From positions 23,819,191 through 23,883,190 of the forward strand of contig CM077116.1 in assembly GCA_039619475.1 (NCBI GenBank): DNA of 64,000 nucleotides, written 5' to 3'. The position numbers and the translations under genes were made by a program. The notes beneath the pieces are model-generated. The model did not search any database, had not been told where the DNA came from, and saw nothing but the letters and a program-made list of their open reading frames with translations. Below, in pieces: positions 36,810 through 51,600 of the stretch; within the stretch, counting starts at the first letter, position 1; the number at the start of each line of letters is the position of its first letter. The stretch comes from Icerya purchasi (lineage: Eukaryota > Arthropoda > Insecta > Hemiptera > Monophlebidae).

Positions 36810-39631
36810 TAAATAAAAATAATTTGGAATAATTGGTGCGGGTGCGAATGCGCGCGTGCCTGAAACTATTGTCGGTGACGCGGCCAATCATCGAGGACCC
36901 AGGACAAAAGGATCGAGCTGATTCGGCCGCCTCCAGCGGTCACCGGCGGAAAGGCGGGAGAAATGTAGGATGTACGGAAGAAGATTTTTTTTTACCAAGT
37001 TAGTTGTTGCTTTTCACCGGCGAGAGTAGTTTCTTTTTCACAAGTTATTAAGTCGCTTATTACCTTGATTAAGAAAGTGACACGGTTAGATCAGATCCGA
37101 AGAAACAATTGTGATTTGTCTAACGTATTAAAAAAAAAGTAACAATTTGATTTCGCGGTCGATCGTCGTCACAAGTATTAGACTTCCGAAGAGTTAAAAA
37201 CGCCAATTGATAAGTCAACATTCGTACAGCGGTATCCCATCAAATCCGATTTCTCCGTTCCAACCGACCGCCGAACCGTCAACCTACGGATTCCAGATCA
37301 CTGCCGACAATAGTGTTACGTAGCGTTTTAGTTTATTTTATCGAATTTATTCCATTATTTGTGTAAATAATTATTGTTTTTTCAGCGGTCGACCGGTCCC
37401 GAAAGAGAAGTGTAAGTCCGATGTTTTTTTAATAAACATATTTTTTTCCTTCCTCATTCGAATTCCTACTAAATAATTTCCCGATAATAAATTCTTAATA
37501 ATAATAAAATAAATAAATACATAAAATCCACGAGGATAAAACTCCGTGGTTGGCATCCCTGTGAACTTAGTCTGAGTGAACGGCTAAAACTGAATAGTAC
37601 CGTTTCACTTATTATATTTCAATTTTTTTTCCGAGTAGTTTTATTAAAATTATAAAAAGAATGGCGGTATTTAAATTTAAAGAATTCGGCGGAATTAGAT
37701 TTATTATAAAACAGTTTTTACTTAAAGGATGTTAGTGAGATTATTTTATACTGTTGCAAATCCAGAGAATTTAAAAATTTGTAGAGAGGAGAAAAGGTAA
37801 TGTTTATTACGTACACTAAAACTTGTTTGTAAAATAAGATGTGTGTGTGTGTTTTTTTTTTGTTTTTAATACCATAAAAGTTACCATCTAGCGTAACTTC
37901 GATAATGATCATTAGCGTAATAAACTTTTTACTTATTTATTTTCCGTTTAAGAACTAAATAATTTAAAAAAATAATCTAACTGTATATAAAGTTTTATAC
38001 TTTTTATTGTTAAAGTTCACGATATGTTTACAGGCCCATAAATACGGAAGTAAACGAAATAAGTTGTATTCCTATTGATAAGGCACCAATTAAGCCGAAA
38101 AATTTTTTGAAAAATGAAGCTCAAGTATTGAAAAGGGAGATTGAAAAATTAAACGTAAGTATCCATCCTTTCAGTCGATTGTAATCAGTTATTACTATAA
38201 ATTTGATGGCGAAAATTAACCAAAAAAAGAATACACACACAATCTTGGTTCTTTCATGTTATTTATTTTGTTAATTGATTAAGCTAATAATACAATGAAA
38301 TTTTTATTTAGGATCATTGTTGACTTTAAATATTATTTCGCCAGTTTTATTATTACGGTGCATAATTTATTTACGTTTGGTTCTTTTGGGGGAAAATTCT
38401 GTATTTTTAAAAATAAAAGTTACGTACATGATGATTTTGTAAGAGCCTTATATGTTGAAATGGCTGAAAAGGAAAGAGAGAGAGATTCTAGAAATAAACG
38501 GCAATAAATTAAACAACTATGGCTTATCTGAAACTCGGTGGTTTCTAAGATATTGTAATTTTTAAGTATTTAAAAAACAATTTGAAACATGCCTTTCAAT
38601 CACTGAATAAACTAAATTATTTGTATTTTTTATCGTATAATCTGTTAAATAGCGTGAAAAAATTTGTCCGTCAAATAGACATTCCGCCGAAAAAACAAAA
38701 AAAATAAATTTTTCGAAAACTTGCGTAATTAATATGCTAATAATTTACGAACATAAATTGTCCGCTATTCTTCAGTTTTGTTAATTTTTTTCATTATTAT
38801 ATAAGTTTAAGATAATTTTTAAATTATTACTTTTTTTCTTGAAATATTTTTGTGCATTGTGTATCTGATAGTTGTTTTTCTAAAATTTATCGGGATGAAA
38901 TAAACTAAAAATTGATTTTACAGGATGGGGATTCTTGTTTTATTATATTTTTGAGAAACTAAACTGTGATTTTTAAAATAATCCCATTTCCCTTTTTCTT
39001 TTAGATGTCTAAACGCATTTGAAATTTATTAAACATCTATATCTAGCTTAAAAGGCAAGAAAACGAGCAAGTTTTTCCAATAATTAAGAAAGGAGCTTCG
39101 TATTTTTTTAAGCTCTTATATTCTGTTTTTTCTTCTCCATATATTATTTGTGCTTTTAGTACCCTTATATTAATAGGATTTAATCGAGTTAAAATTTAGC
39201 CGATCCATCAAGCTTTTAATTATTTTTAGACTGTGGTTCCTGATCGACAAGCCTTCTCAAAAGAAAACAAATTTCTCCAATTTATATATTATTGATTTTT
39301 CATTATACTTGTGTAATTATTTATGGTTATTTTTTCCCTATTATGATAGTTTTAAACGATTTCAGAATTTGTTTGGTGTTTTCGTATATTGCTCATTCAA
39401 CAGTATTTTTTCATAAACCCTGAAAGAGTATAATAAAACTGATAGTTCTTAATTTATTCAATTGTTATAAAAGCAACCGTAATTTTTTTCAAAAGGCTTC
39501 AAAACTGCAATGTCTGGAAAGCCATCAAGTTTCAGGTAAGGCGTATAATGGTTTAATTTACTGGAATTTTATATTTCTACCTCTCATTCACTATTTTAAA
39601 TATATATATATTTTTTAAAAATCATTATATA

Positions 39632-39694
<63 letters not shown>

Positions 39695-42600
39695 TAGGGA
39701 ATTGGTCCCGCAGGCCGCTTCGCGGCCCGTTTTTTCGGACTTTAAACTGTATTACTTTATAAATTTTCATAAAGTCTGCAGCGTTTACATATACTAATTT
39801 TTTTTTGAAAAAAGAAGTACACCAATACGTCAATTAAAAAAGTGGGATTTAGATTAAATTATCAAAAAAACTGAAACCGCTGGCAGTGTAATATATGTGA
39901 GAGGAATATATTACATTTAATTCTTTTTGGAGACTTTAGTATTGGTCCATAATTTTTTTTAGCCACGTCCCTCGCATCGCGTGGAAAATTAAGCCAGCAA
40001 AAACTAAATTACGTACGCTTGTAGCGTAGAATGCTTTACATTAATTCTGAAAATTTTAGCTCGATAGTTCCAAATGGATGCTTAAACGGGTTATCGGCGC
40101 AAAGTCGTATCGAAATCCCCCTACGGATTCAGAATAGGATGAGAAATTCACGGTAACTCGCACGGTAACACTATTGCGGATAAAAAAACAAGGTGATGTA
40201 GACACTCTGAGCTGATAGAGAGAAAAAAAACTACCGATTAAATGTTTTTTGCGTGTAATATTTGCTGTGTTAACAAAGCGATTTTCGCGTGAGATTTTTG
40301 ATGCCCGTTTGTTTTCGTGAGAATGGGCGCCAAGTCAGTGTTAAGCCACATACGTCGAGACTTACGACCGAATTATTACAAAAACATAATATTGAGGTGC
40401 AGTCTTGACCTCGCCCCCTGTGATTTTTGATTCTTTCTAATATTCAGACAGGCCTTACGTGGCGTAGCAGCTTGCGTTTGTGAGGACTTCCTTAAACGTG
40501 CTCCTCAGGCGGAGTTTGAGAAAATCTTTAAAGTTGTAATGGGTAGAAAATAAATGTAAGAAACAATAGACGGTATTTTGGGAAAGATAAAGAGGTTAAC
40601 AACAACTGAAATGTATATTAAAATTTAGCAACAAGATCGGGTTTTTTTTTAACACAAAATCCCATAGGCGGAATTCGATACGATGTTGTGCGGATGGTCC
40701 ATACGAATGTTCATTTGAAGCTATCGAGCTGAAATTTACAGAATTAATGTAAAACATTCTACGTTACACGAGTATGTAATTTAGTTTTCGCTGATTTAGG
40801 GTGTGGCCGACATTTATGAACCAACCTATGTATGTGCATAAATTTGTGTGTGTGGGTATGTGTTAAATATCCAATGGAAAACTAACTGAATATCAGACCA
40901 GTTTTAAGTAAGATTTAATTAATCGCAGATTAAATAGCATTCTTCAATAATTCTGAACGGAGATTTTACATGAACTATTAGTATTAAGTCAATAAATAGA
41001 TTAAAATTGAATTCCAGCAATATTAGAAAAAAAAAAAAACAGTTAATGCGGGCTGCCTTTCGTTTTAATTACAAAACAACTAAATATTTTTTTTTCATTT
41101 GGAGGCGCATTTCCTCACTTGTTTGAAAAAAAAAAGTTCATAAATTTCAAAGCTGATATCAAGTATTTAAACATTTTGTAAAATTTTTACAGTCATTCTA
41201 GAAATTAGAATTTTTCTGTGCTCCTCGTGGTACTTTTCATTAGATTATTGTGCACCGTATATTTTTACCACTGCCGCATCGGTATTTCCGTATTTTTAAT
41301 TTTTTAACAATTGTATTCCGAATCTTAATACAACTTTTTTTTTTTTTTATTCTTTTTTTAGCTTAAATATTTATTTTATTACGAAAGGAATGAAGCACTT
41401 TGTTTTAATATGTCTGCCTATTTTGTTTTATTTAAAATAATTTACTTTAGTTTAGGTTTTATAGTTGAATCTAGACCTTTTATTTCTTCGTACAAATCAA
41501 TTATTTTAGGAGAATTTAACTTTTTTGTAAATTTAAATTTATAGAGATGTAATGAATAATATAAGTTAATTTATTTTTAAGTGAGTAATAAATTATAATT
41601 TAACAGGAACGTGTTTCTCAAAGATTGCAGGCTTCTTTATCATTGGAATCAGTAGTAAAAGTACGTTTTTTTTGTTGTTTTTTTTATCATTTGTTTTTGT
41701 TATATATATTTATTTTAATAAAAGCACTTGTAAAGGTATAATTTACTTCTTTTTTTTTTGTTTTTTGTTTTTTCTTGGGCTTGTCAACCAAGGACCTTTA
41801 CCCAGAAACAAATAGTAAGGAAAGAAGTTGGTTATATTTTAATCCGATTAAAAATCTTTGCTAAAAAGGAACAAATAGCAGGAATAACCAGTGGGGAAGG
41901 AATGGACAGGATGTAGGAAGCACAATAAAGAGAAGGAAGCACAATAAAGAGAAGGAAGCCCAAGCCTCAACAAATAGGAATACAAAGCAGAACGCTCCAC
42001 AGAAAGAGATGAACACTGGAAGAACACATGATCGGCGTCGCAAATAACCGCATCATCAGGAGGGGGGCATTGTGGGGAGGAAATTAGAGAAAAGCGAAAT
42101 CTGGAGGAAGGCAGCAAAGAATGGCCAAAACGCGCACGAACAACGGAAACAACATCAGAACGTCGAAGAGAGGGATGCAAAAGAAACCATGAAAAGAGAG
42201 AAAGAGCAGGCTGATAACAGGAACAACTGTTGGAAAAAGAGGAAACGTAGGTATCCGACCAATACCTGATATAAAAACTTTTACATATCGATAGGAGATT
42301 AGCGGATAGAATTTTAAAAAAGGCGAGAAGAAGCAGCAGCCCGAGGCCAAGGAATCAGCCGCTTCATTACTAAATATGCCCGAGTGGCTAGGTATCCACA
42401 GCAAATCAATGTTAATGGAATGGAGAGAGGAAAGATTATGAATGAGGGAACGCATACGGAGGATAACAAAGTCACACGAATGATCAGAAAAGGGAGAAGA
42501 TATGACCTGAAGGGCTTTCCAGGAGTTAAAGATAATTAAAAAATTGGAACAAAGGTGATTCGAAGAAATGAAAATAATACAGCAAAGAATAGCCAACAGC

Positions 42601-45600
42601 TCGGCTGTGAATATGGAACAGAAATAAGGAAGACGAAAAGATTCTGATAGATTAAAATCAGGAAGGATGAAGGAAGCACCAACACCACGAGACTCCCTCG
42701 AACCATCCGTGTAAATAGTAACATGAGAGGGAAATAGGGAACTGATAGTGCCGTAGAATACCTGTTTAATTACGGTTTAGGGAAGGTTTTTAGAAAATGT
42801 GGGGAGAATAAATATCTTAGGAGGATGACAGAGATCAGCTGAAGTTAAAGGAAAAATAGGGGGGAGATTATTGAAGGAGATAGTGTATGGTCAAAATGAA
42901 CTGAGGCGATGTGAAATAAATGCCAGAATAGGGGTTTTGCTAGGAGTAAAGCGCCAGCTATTATAAATCGAAAGGAAGCATTGAACAAGAGTAGAGGACG
43001 CGAATGGAAGACGTTTGACAAGGAAACGATAGCCTAAAAGGATCTACGAATGGACAGGGGCAACGAATTAGATTCAACAAGAATAGTAGGGATTGTAGGA
43101 GATCCCCCCCCCCTTAGTATGTCTGCAACGGATCTTCGCCCAGAAAGTACACGAGGGAAAATAATCAGTTAGATGTAGATTCGGTCAGCTATTGATAGAA
43201 TGAAAGAACTGAGGATAGGAATAATGGAGATCGACCGAAACGATAAGATATACGAAGGGCAATAAGGATGAGGTTGTTTAAGTGATAACAGATCGGAGTA
43301 CAAAGAAGTACGTACGTTCACGAGGGATGGACATTCAAAGAAGATATGGTCAGGATTGCAGACGGCTTCATCGTCAGGATGAAGAGAGCAACTAGGGGAT
43401 AGTGCGAGACGAAAATGAAAGCGTGAGGAAAGAAGAAGAGTATTATTGAGACGTAGGCAGGTAATAGAGACAATAACGGAGCGGCGTAGCGAAGGAAAAT
43501 AGTAAAACTAAGGCCGAGTAGGAATATTAGGTTGGATGGAAAAATAAAAGGAAGGTTGATTCGAAAAGGAGGAAACGTAAAAGTCTGACCAAAATCTAGC
43601 ATGAAACTTTTTACATAGTGAGAGCAAATTAAAAGCAGGAATTTTAGGTTCATAGAAGGACAGACGACTGTTAAGGAATACACGGAGATAGCAAAAGCAA
43701 TCCTTACGAGGGATAAGTATAAAGTTTAAGGATACAGAGACTGAAGTAGGATTAAAAAGGCAAAGAGAAAAGACAATACAAGAAGATTTTGAAGGGGAGA
43801 TAGAAAGGTTCAAAGAGGAAAGAGATTGTTCTAAAGTAGCTAGAGACGAATTGATTTTTTCGTTAGCGTCTACAATATCGCGGGATGGAGAGGATTTAAG
43901 TGCGCCAAGACAAAGACGAAGGTATGAGTTTTAAATTACATCTAGTTTAGAGAGACGGGTCTTGGATGTACAACCATAATGATAGAGGAAGCACGGTAGA
44001 GCTTTACTATGTGTCCAAAATGGAAATATTTAGAGCCTTGCGTAGGTAGACGAACGCTAGGAGAAACGAGGAATAGACTTTTGAATATCGTAACGTGCTG
44101 GTTATGAAATCTGATTTCAACAGAATCAGTCGGAATTTTATTACCATCAGAAAAACGATGTATGCGGCGAATAGTGGCGATAGGAATGGAGGATTCGATC
44201 CCTTCCAAGATTTCATCTTCTGAAAAGGACGGATGGATACCAGAAATAACGTCCATTCTGAATAAGATAGAGTTTAGGATATAGACATTGATATTATGCG
44301 ACGCGAAAAAATTCGGATGAGTTAGAAAGAAATTAGCGGAGGAGACGGAGGGAAACTTGACCGAGACACAAACCCTACCTTGAGGGACAATGCTCGTGGC
44401 GGAAGAGGAAACGGAATTAATCGGCTTGGCAAGTGCTAAAGGATGGAAGTTGCCTAAATTTTTATCCGTGGAGCAACTTTCGACGTGAACGATGAAAGAT
44501 CCTGGATGATCGACCGAGAACAATAAAATATCTTTACTATTATTAATAATTATTTATACTATTGTTGTTATTATTATTGTCATTGTTATTACTATTGTTA
44601 TTATTGATAGTAGTAGTAGTAGAAGAAGTATTAGTAGGAAAAGGAGTAGTAGTAGTACCGGTGGAAATAGAAACATTATTACTCCTCTCGTTATAATTAT
44701 CATTATTGTTACAATTATTATTATTGTTATTGTTATTATTACTTTTATTACTATTATTATTATTTAGAAAAGGAGAAAGATAAAGAAAAGAAAGCTGGTA
44801 CTGATTCGGGACGGATGATCGCCGCTGCGTCATCACCGATAATCGGTAGCACGGCTGATAACATTATGTGTGAATTACGCGCAGTAGACGACCGACTAAA
44901 CAGTCGCTTAAACGATCTTCAGGCAGCGTTCGATGTGCGTCTTGCTGAGATGTTAGATGTAATTGCTGTGGGCAAGAAAGAGAACGAATCTCTTCGTAAA
45001 TAAAACCTAGATTTATCAGCATGTATAAGAACTTAGGAACGCAGGTTGGTGATTTGTTTGGGTGCGAGAGGGGAGGATTTTCGCAAGGAACTCCAAAAAT
45101 ACTCCTGTTATAAGAATAACATCATCGGAGCAGATTGCCGGCCTGAAGAAGTTGAACAGCTGACAAGCATCCTTCGCTACGAACAATTATTACTCGAACA
45201 TATATATTTTAAGTTTAGTATAATTTTAAAGTTTTATTTATTCGTAATTTTCGGTATATTAAATTCAGTTTTTATCGAATATAATTTCGGCATACTGACG
45301 CGCATGGCGTTCTACTTCACGTTTGGCATGTCGTTAATTGATTACGGGAGTTTTTAGTTTTTTTTATTTATTTCGATGGGAAGGTTGGAAAAGTTGCAGC
45401 GGGAGGTTGCATTCAGGTATGTGTGTAATTGAAGTTGGGTATATTCTTTTCGAGTTAGTTATTCTTAAGATGGCGTTGATTTTTAATCTTATCTTATGTG
45501 AATTTTTTTTTATGTTAGCATTACTTAAACGGCTTGGGATTTACATATTGCTCATTTCTTTTATATTTCTGATGGTAATAAGTTAATTTTTACATTACAT

Positions 45601-48600
45601 GACTGGGTTACACTAACAACACTAAGATTTAATCTATATAATGGTATTATATTCTTCAATTTTCTATTTCATGAAACTAATATTTATTGTTACCGAATAA
45701 AATTTAGTAATATAAGGCCTTATGTCGATTTGGTTGATTTTTTCTTTTTTTGGTCCAAACTGAGTTGTGAAATTTCATTTAGGGGTGGGTCGCATTGGTA
45801 TGTCAGACTGCCTTATTAATTTAATTATTGTAATTTTTTGGAACGAAGTTCTTATACGCAGCTTGTCGGTAGAAGTAAACTGGCAGAAAAGGCGAGGTAA
45901 AGAAAATCGCGCTAATACGTCATCCGGCAGGCGACCTTCACTTTGTCCCTTTCTATAATATACGGGTGTGTGTGTGTATGTGCGTGCGATCGAGCGAATA
46001 TCGAGATTCAAGCAGTAAGCATCGTACGCGGTCAGCTGTATAAGCCCAATTTTAAACACGTGTACATTTTATTGAATTTGAAAATTGGCGCGGTTTTTTT
46101 GTGCGACGTTAGCACATTTCAACGAGTCTGATGATTTATTTATTGTTTTTGTTTTAATTAATTCATATATATATATTGTGTCATTTTTTATCGTATACTT
46201 TATGAATGACTTTATACTTGTATATCTACCAAAAATTAAAGGAACTTCGTTCCTACTGGGTGTCCCCCTCTAGCTAGACGCTACTTCTCTTTTTTTTTTT
46301 ATATTCGCTTTGTATTCGTTGTTATAATATTTAGTTCGTTGGCATGTATAAAGTTATAAATTTCTTTTTCATTAAAGGATGAATCGGCTATAGATTAAAC
46401 TACTAAATCTAAATATCCAAAGTTTAAGAGCTCATTTCGATGAGTTCAAAAACCTTTTTTAATACTCAAAATTATGACTATGACATTATCCTTTTGACTG
46501 AAACTTGGGTTTTCTCCGATGAGTTGTACAAATATAATATTCCAGGATATGCAGTGTACGCGTAATGTAGAGATAGTAAACGCCGTGGGAGAGTAATAGT
46601 TTATATAAAGTTTCATTTTCAGGTAGAGTATAAAAATATAGATATTCCTACAGGTAATGTAATATATATTAAACTAAATCTTCGAAGTAACAAACAATTA
46701 TCCTTTTTCGGTATTTATAGATTTGTGATTCGAATTATTTTAAATTTACGGAGAATTTTTCTGAAATTATGGAAATTTCTGAAACAGTGTCAATTATTTC
46801 AGGTGACTTAATAATAAATATACTAGAAGAATCTAAGCACTCAGAATATCTCAACTTATTAAATTCAAATGGATACAACAGTATCGTAAATGTGCCCACT
46901 TTTTTACGTCATAGTAAAAATTACGTATCTTGTCTGGATCATGTTTTGATTCGAGGTTTCACATATAATAGGTTAAATTCTAGTCCCGAGTTCGAGGTTA
47001 TCGATGTTGGGTTTGGTGATCACTGCGCGGTGAGTATTAGACACAAAGTGCAATGTTTCATTGAAACCTCCTCCGTCTGAATTATGTATTAATGAAATTC
47101 TTTTTCGGAACAAATTATCGATGACCAAATTAGACTTTATTTATAATACTAGTCATTCTATTGATTTCAAATTTGATAATTTTGTCAGTATGATTATTAA
47201 ACTTTTACAAGAAAGTAAATATACCAGAAGTGTTAAAATCGGCCAGAAGAAGCAGAGTGAATGGATAACTGAGGAAATAATAGATTTAACATGCAGAAAA
47301 CAGGATCTCTATGAACAATATAAATTTTCAAGTGGTGATACTGCCTTGCATTTGGAATATAGAAAAATTTCTAAACAGGGGCAAAAAGTAACTAGACTGG
47401 AAAAAAAAATTATTATACTTCCATATTAAACAAATATGGGTGTGACCAAAAAGCGCATTGGAGAATGGTTGAAAAGGTGTCAGGAAACAAAAACCATACA
47501 GTTCGTGAAATAAATAGAGGCAATGAGAGATTATCGGTTGAGGGTCGAGAATTTGAAATTGCTAATTTCTTTAATAATTACTTTTCTAACTCCGTAACCG
47601 ATTTGCTTAAAAATGAATGTTTCAACGATGAACCTTACAAGGGTAGCACTTCGTTGCGCGATTCTTTTGAGTTCATAGAGCTCACAGAAAGAGACGTAAA
47701 AAATTCTTTACGGTCACTTCCAAATAAGCCGTCTTTTGGCGCCGATGTGTTGTCAACACATTTAATAAAAGAAAACTGGACATTCTTCTCTAAACCAGTA
47801 ACTTATTTATTTAACGAATCAGTAAATGAAGGAATATTTCCAGAAATTTTAAAAATCGGAATAATTACTCCGGTGTATAAAAACGGGGATGATGTAGCTA
47901 ATTACAGGCCTATATGCATATTCATATCAAAAATTTTTGAAAAATGTATGAAGGTTAAAATGTTAAATTTTCTATACAATAATAACTTTTTCAGCAATAA
48001 CCAGTACGGGTTTTTGGAAGGGAAAGATACCGATTTAGCAATTTTTAAACATCTGTCGTATATAACCAACAATCTAGAGCGCGGGAAATCCTGTACAGTG
48101 ATTTATTTCGATCTTTGTAAAGTTTTTGACATAATTGATCATAAGATTCTTTTAGATAAACTGCACTCGTCCGGTTTTCGTGGGAAAATATATTGCTGGT
48201 TTAAGTCATGCTTATCTGAAAGAAAATGCTTTATAAAGATAAATAAAGTGCATAGTGGTTTTATGATCGAGCATAGCGGGGTACCTCAAGGTAGTATTTT
48301 GGGTCCTATTTTATTTTTAATATATATAAATGAATTGTGTGATCTGAAAATAACGGGACAAATATTCGCTTACGCTGATGACATACGGTAATTGTGACTA
48401 GCTCGCGTTATACTCAGATTTTGCAAAATCTAGCACAGAATGATGTAGATACTCTATTAAACTGGTTTAATAGAAATAGGCTTATAGTAACTTTAAATAA
48501 GACAAAATTTATGGTTTATAGTCATATACAACAAAATAATTGGGACAGTGTGAAGATAAACTTGAACAACGGCACAGCTGTAGAAAGAATTTATGGCATT

Positions 48601-51600
48601 AAATATTTGGGGGTAAATTTGGACTGTAGATTAATGTGGAATAAACATATCAACTACTTGGAACGAAAACTAAGAAAGCTAAATTATATTTTCTATTATT
48701 TGAGTGAGTTTTTTGAGGGGAACCACTTATTTCGGTTATATCTGTCCCTTTATCAGTTGGTACTTACATACGGTTACTGCATTGGGGAAATGTAGCGAAG
48801 TATCACTTGAATCAAATGAATTATTTACAAATTAGGATATTCAAACTTGTTAATAAAAATAGGGGTTCCGCTTTTGATTATAATTTTTAATATATTATAC
48901 AAATCACAGCTATTAGTATTTGTACTGAAGTACAAAAATTAATTTGGATTCTTCAGGAAGGATGGTAAAACTAGGAGCTGTGATAAAGAATTAGCGTTCG
49001 TACCGAAACTTAACAAATATCATTCTAGAATGCAGGCACTTTATATGGGTCCATTACTTTATAACCAGCTGCCGTACATTTTTTCCCCCCTTATGTATAT
49101 ATTTAACAGAAAGAAAAAGATAAAAGAGACAAGAGAACTCGCTATATCAATTATGATTTTTCAGCTGAGTTCCCTCATCTTGCTGTGTTTTATTTGATTA
49201 TGGTAGGAAATATTTTCTTATTATATACGTAATAATAGTCGATATATTTTCACGTTATATGTTAAATTTTTGTTTTATTTTTCATAACGAAATTTACGAA
49301 ATTTACGATTTTATAAAAATCTTGTTTACTACAGTCACTGAAAGATTTAAAAATAATTTGCTTCTTTTCCCGCTCTTCTTGAAATGTTGTACACTCATGA
49401 ACTGCATGAAAGGAATCATCAACTTCTTTATCACGATTTAAGCGTGTATAATTTTAAAACTTTTAAATAAGAGCAGTAGTTTCTATGACCAGTTAAATAT
49501 TGCGTAAAATGAAAGCCAGTTTCGAAATATTTCATTGCCAACCTGGTTCTTGTGGACGAACTTATTTTATACGTTGTTCTACCTGTTGATGATTGATCAT
49601 ATCGTGTTTGCTATAATTGGTTACTATCTAATTTTAATTTTTTAATTTCTTCTAATAACCTCTTTTTATCATATGTTATTAGCTTTTTTTCTTGTTTTAG
49701 ATTTTTTATTTTATTAGTAAGTTTTTAATTTTAAATCAATTGGCATTATGCCTGCTATTAAATTATCCGAAACATATTGTGCTGTATCCGGTTGTTGCAC
49801 CTATTAAAATTTTTCTTTGCAGTCTTAGTAATTCCTTTTTATCAACTTCCCTTAATACTGGATGATAAACCGTAGAGCAATATTCAATTACTGACCCGAC
49901 AATAGCTTTATATAAAATTATTCTCTCTTTATATTTTAATCCGAAAATATTAGAGTACAACGATTTTAGTGTAATGTAAAACTTTTTGACTTTATCTATT
50001 ATGTATTCTACGTGTTTGCAAAAATTTAAGTTATTATCTATTATTAAACCGAGATATTTCATTTCATTTAGAATTATAATTTTATTATTACCTACTTCTA
50101 AGTTTTTTTCAAGGTGATCTTCGATGATTAATTTATCATGCTTCTTGCTTATTAATAGGGCTTGTGTTTTAGTAGTGTTAAATTTAAAACCCAGTTCATT
50201 TATTTTTTGGTTAATTAATCTTATTATATTATTAATTTTAAGTACTTCGTCAACTAACATTACATCATCTGCATAACTAATTACATTTGCAATCTTGTCC
50301 AGCTGAATTTCATGGACAGTACTCATAGCAATTTTTAAACAGAGCGGGGCCTAATACTGATCCTTGCGGAACTCTTGCACTCAGTTTACCGTTATATAAT
50401 TCATTTTCTTGATTAAATAATCCTATTTTTCTGTCTGTAAGATAGTTTAATATAATTTTTTGTATTGAAGATGAAAAACCTTTATTTGTTTTAATATTTC
50501 TAGAATTCTATCGATATTAATTCTATCGAAAGCCCCAGTTACATCGAAACTAATTAAAAGGATGTGCCTCATTTCAGTTGACTTATTTTTAATAAAACCT
50601 AATTGGTTTATATGTAATGCATTTCTTTTATCCATTTCCATGTCCAAAAATGTTTTAATAATTTTTTCGAATACTTTACCGAGAGATGGAAGTAGCGTTA
50701 TTGGCCGGTATGACTTAGGATTTGCAGGGTTTTTACCAGGTTTATTTAATATTTTAACTTTTCTTTGCTTCCAGCAATTCGGGAAATATCCTAAATCCAA
50801 ACATTTTTGGAAAATTGTTTTAAATATATTTTTATCTGTTTTGTGAATAATTTTAATCATTTTATATTGAAATTTGGTCGCAACCGTTAGCTTTTTTATT
50901 ATTTATGTTTTTGATTATTTTAATTAAATCATCATCGTGAACTATAAATATTTTTTCTGACTTTATAGTTGTTGAACTTATTGTGTTCTGTGGGAATAAT
51001 TCGTCAAAAATTAATTTGTGCTTTTTTATTTCATGGTAAATAATTTTATCATTTATTTCAAAAGCTGGGATAACAGTTTTTTTGAGTTTTACAACACAGA
51101 TTTTATATGGACTTCCCCAAACTGTAGAATTCTCAACTAGTTCTTACCAATTTTTATATTTTGAATTTTGCAGTTCTAATTTATACTTTTTCTTGATTTC
51201 TCGTATTTTTAACCTTAGTAAGTCGGCTTTATTGTTATTCCTATCCTTTGTTTTATTTAACCTTCTTTGTAGTTTTTTAAGTGAAGTTTTATAAGATTCG
51301 AGTTTTTGGTTCCAGAAAGGTTTATTATAAATTTTTGTTTTACTCTGAGATTTAAAAATTATTGTTTTAATTATATTAGTAACTTTTATTATCTTATTTT
51401 CTAAGTCTTCTCTATTTTATTAGTGTTCTGGATTTTCTCTACTTCGTTAATAATTTTATTATACGTGTTTTTAAATTCATTCTCAGAAACATTATAGTTA
51501 CCAGTTAAAATGTGACTCGCTTTTTTTTTTTTTTTGATAATTCTATTAATTCCTAATTCAAACTCAATAGTTAAATGTGATGTTATAGTCGAAGGTTGTA

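Noticed and set aside
36735..37557. CpG-island-like promoter of an unseen gene
   Set aside because: The same start, middle block and end recur at 58727-59634 in the other orientation, which points to a repeat rather than a promoter.
38295..38507. Open frame ending in a Glu/Arg-rich tail, considered as an alternative ERLEC1 exon
   Set aside because: No acceptor/donor pair fits ERLEC1 phase, and exon 6 joins exon 7 without it.
41861..42043. Tandem ATAAAGAGAAGGAAGC units as a CRISPR-like or satellite array
   Set aside because: Only two adjacent 19-bp units, inside LINE 3' coding sequence; a local duplication.
44543..44836. Poly-Asn/Thr protein as a host gene
   Set aside because: It is the translation of a compound trinucleotide repeat at the 5' end of LINE copy B.
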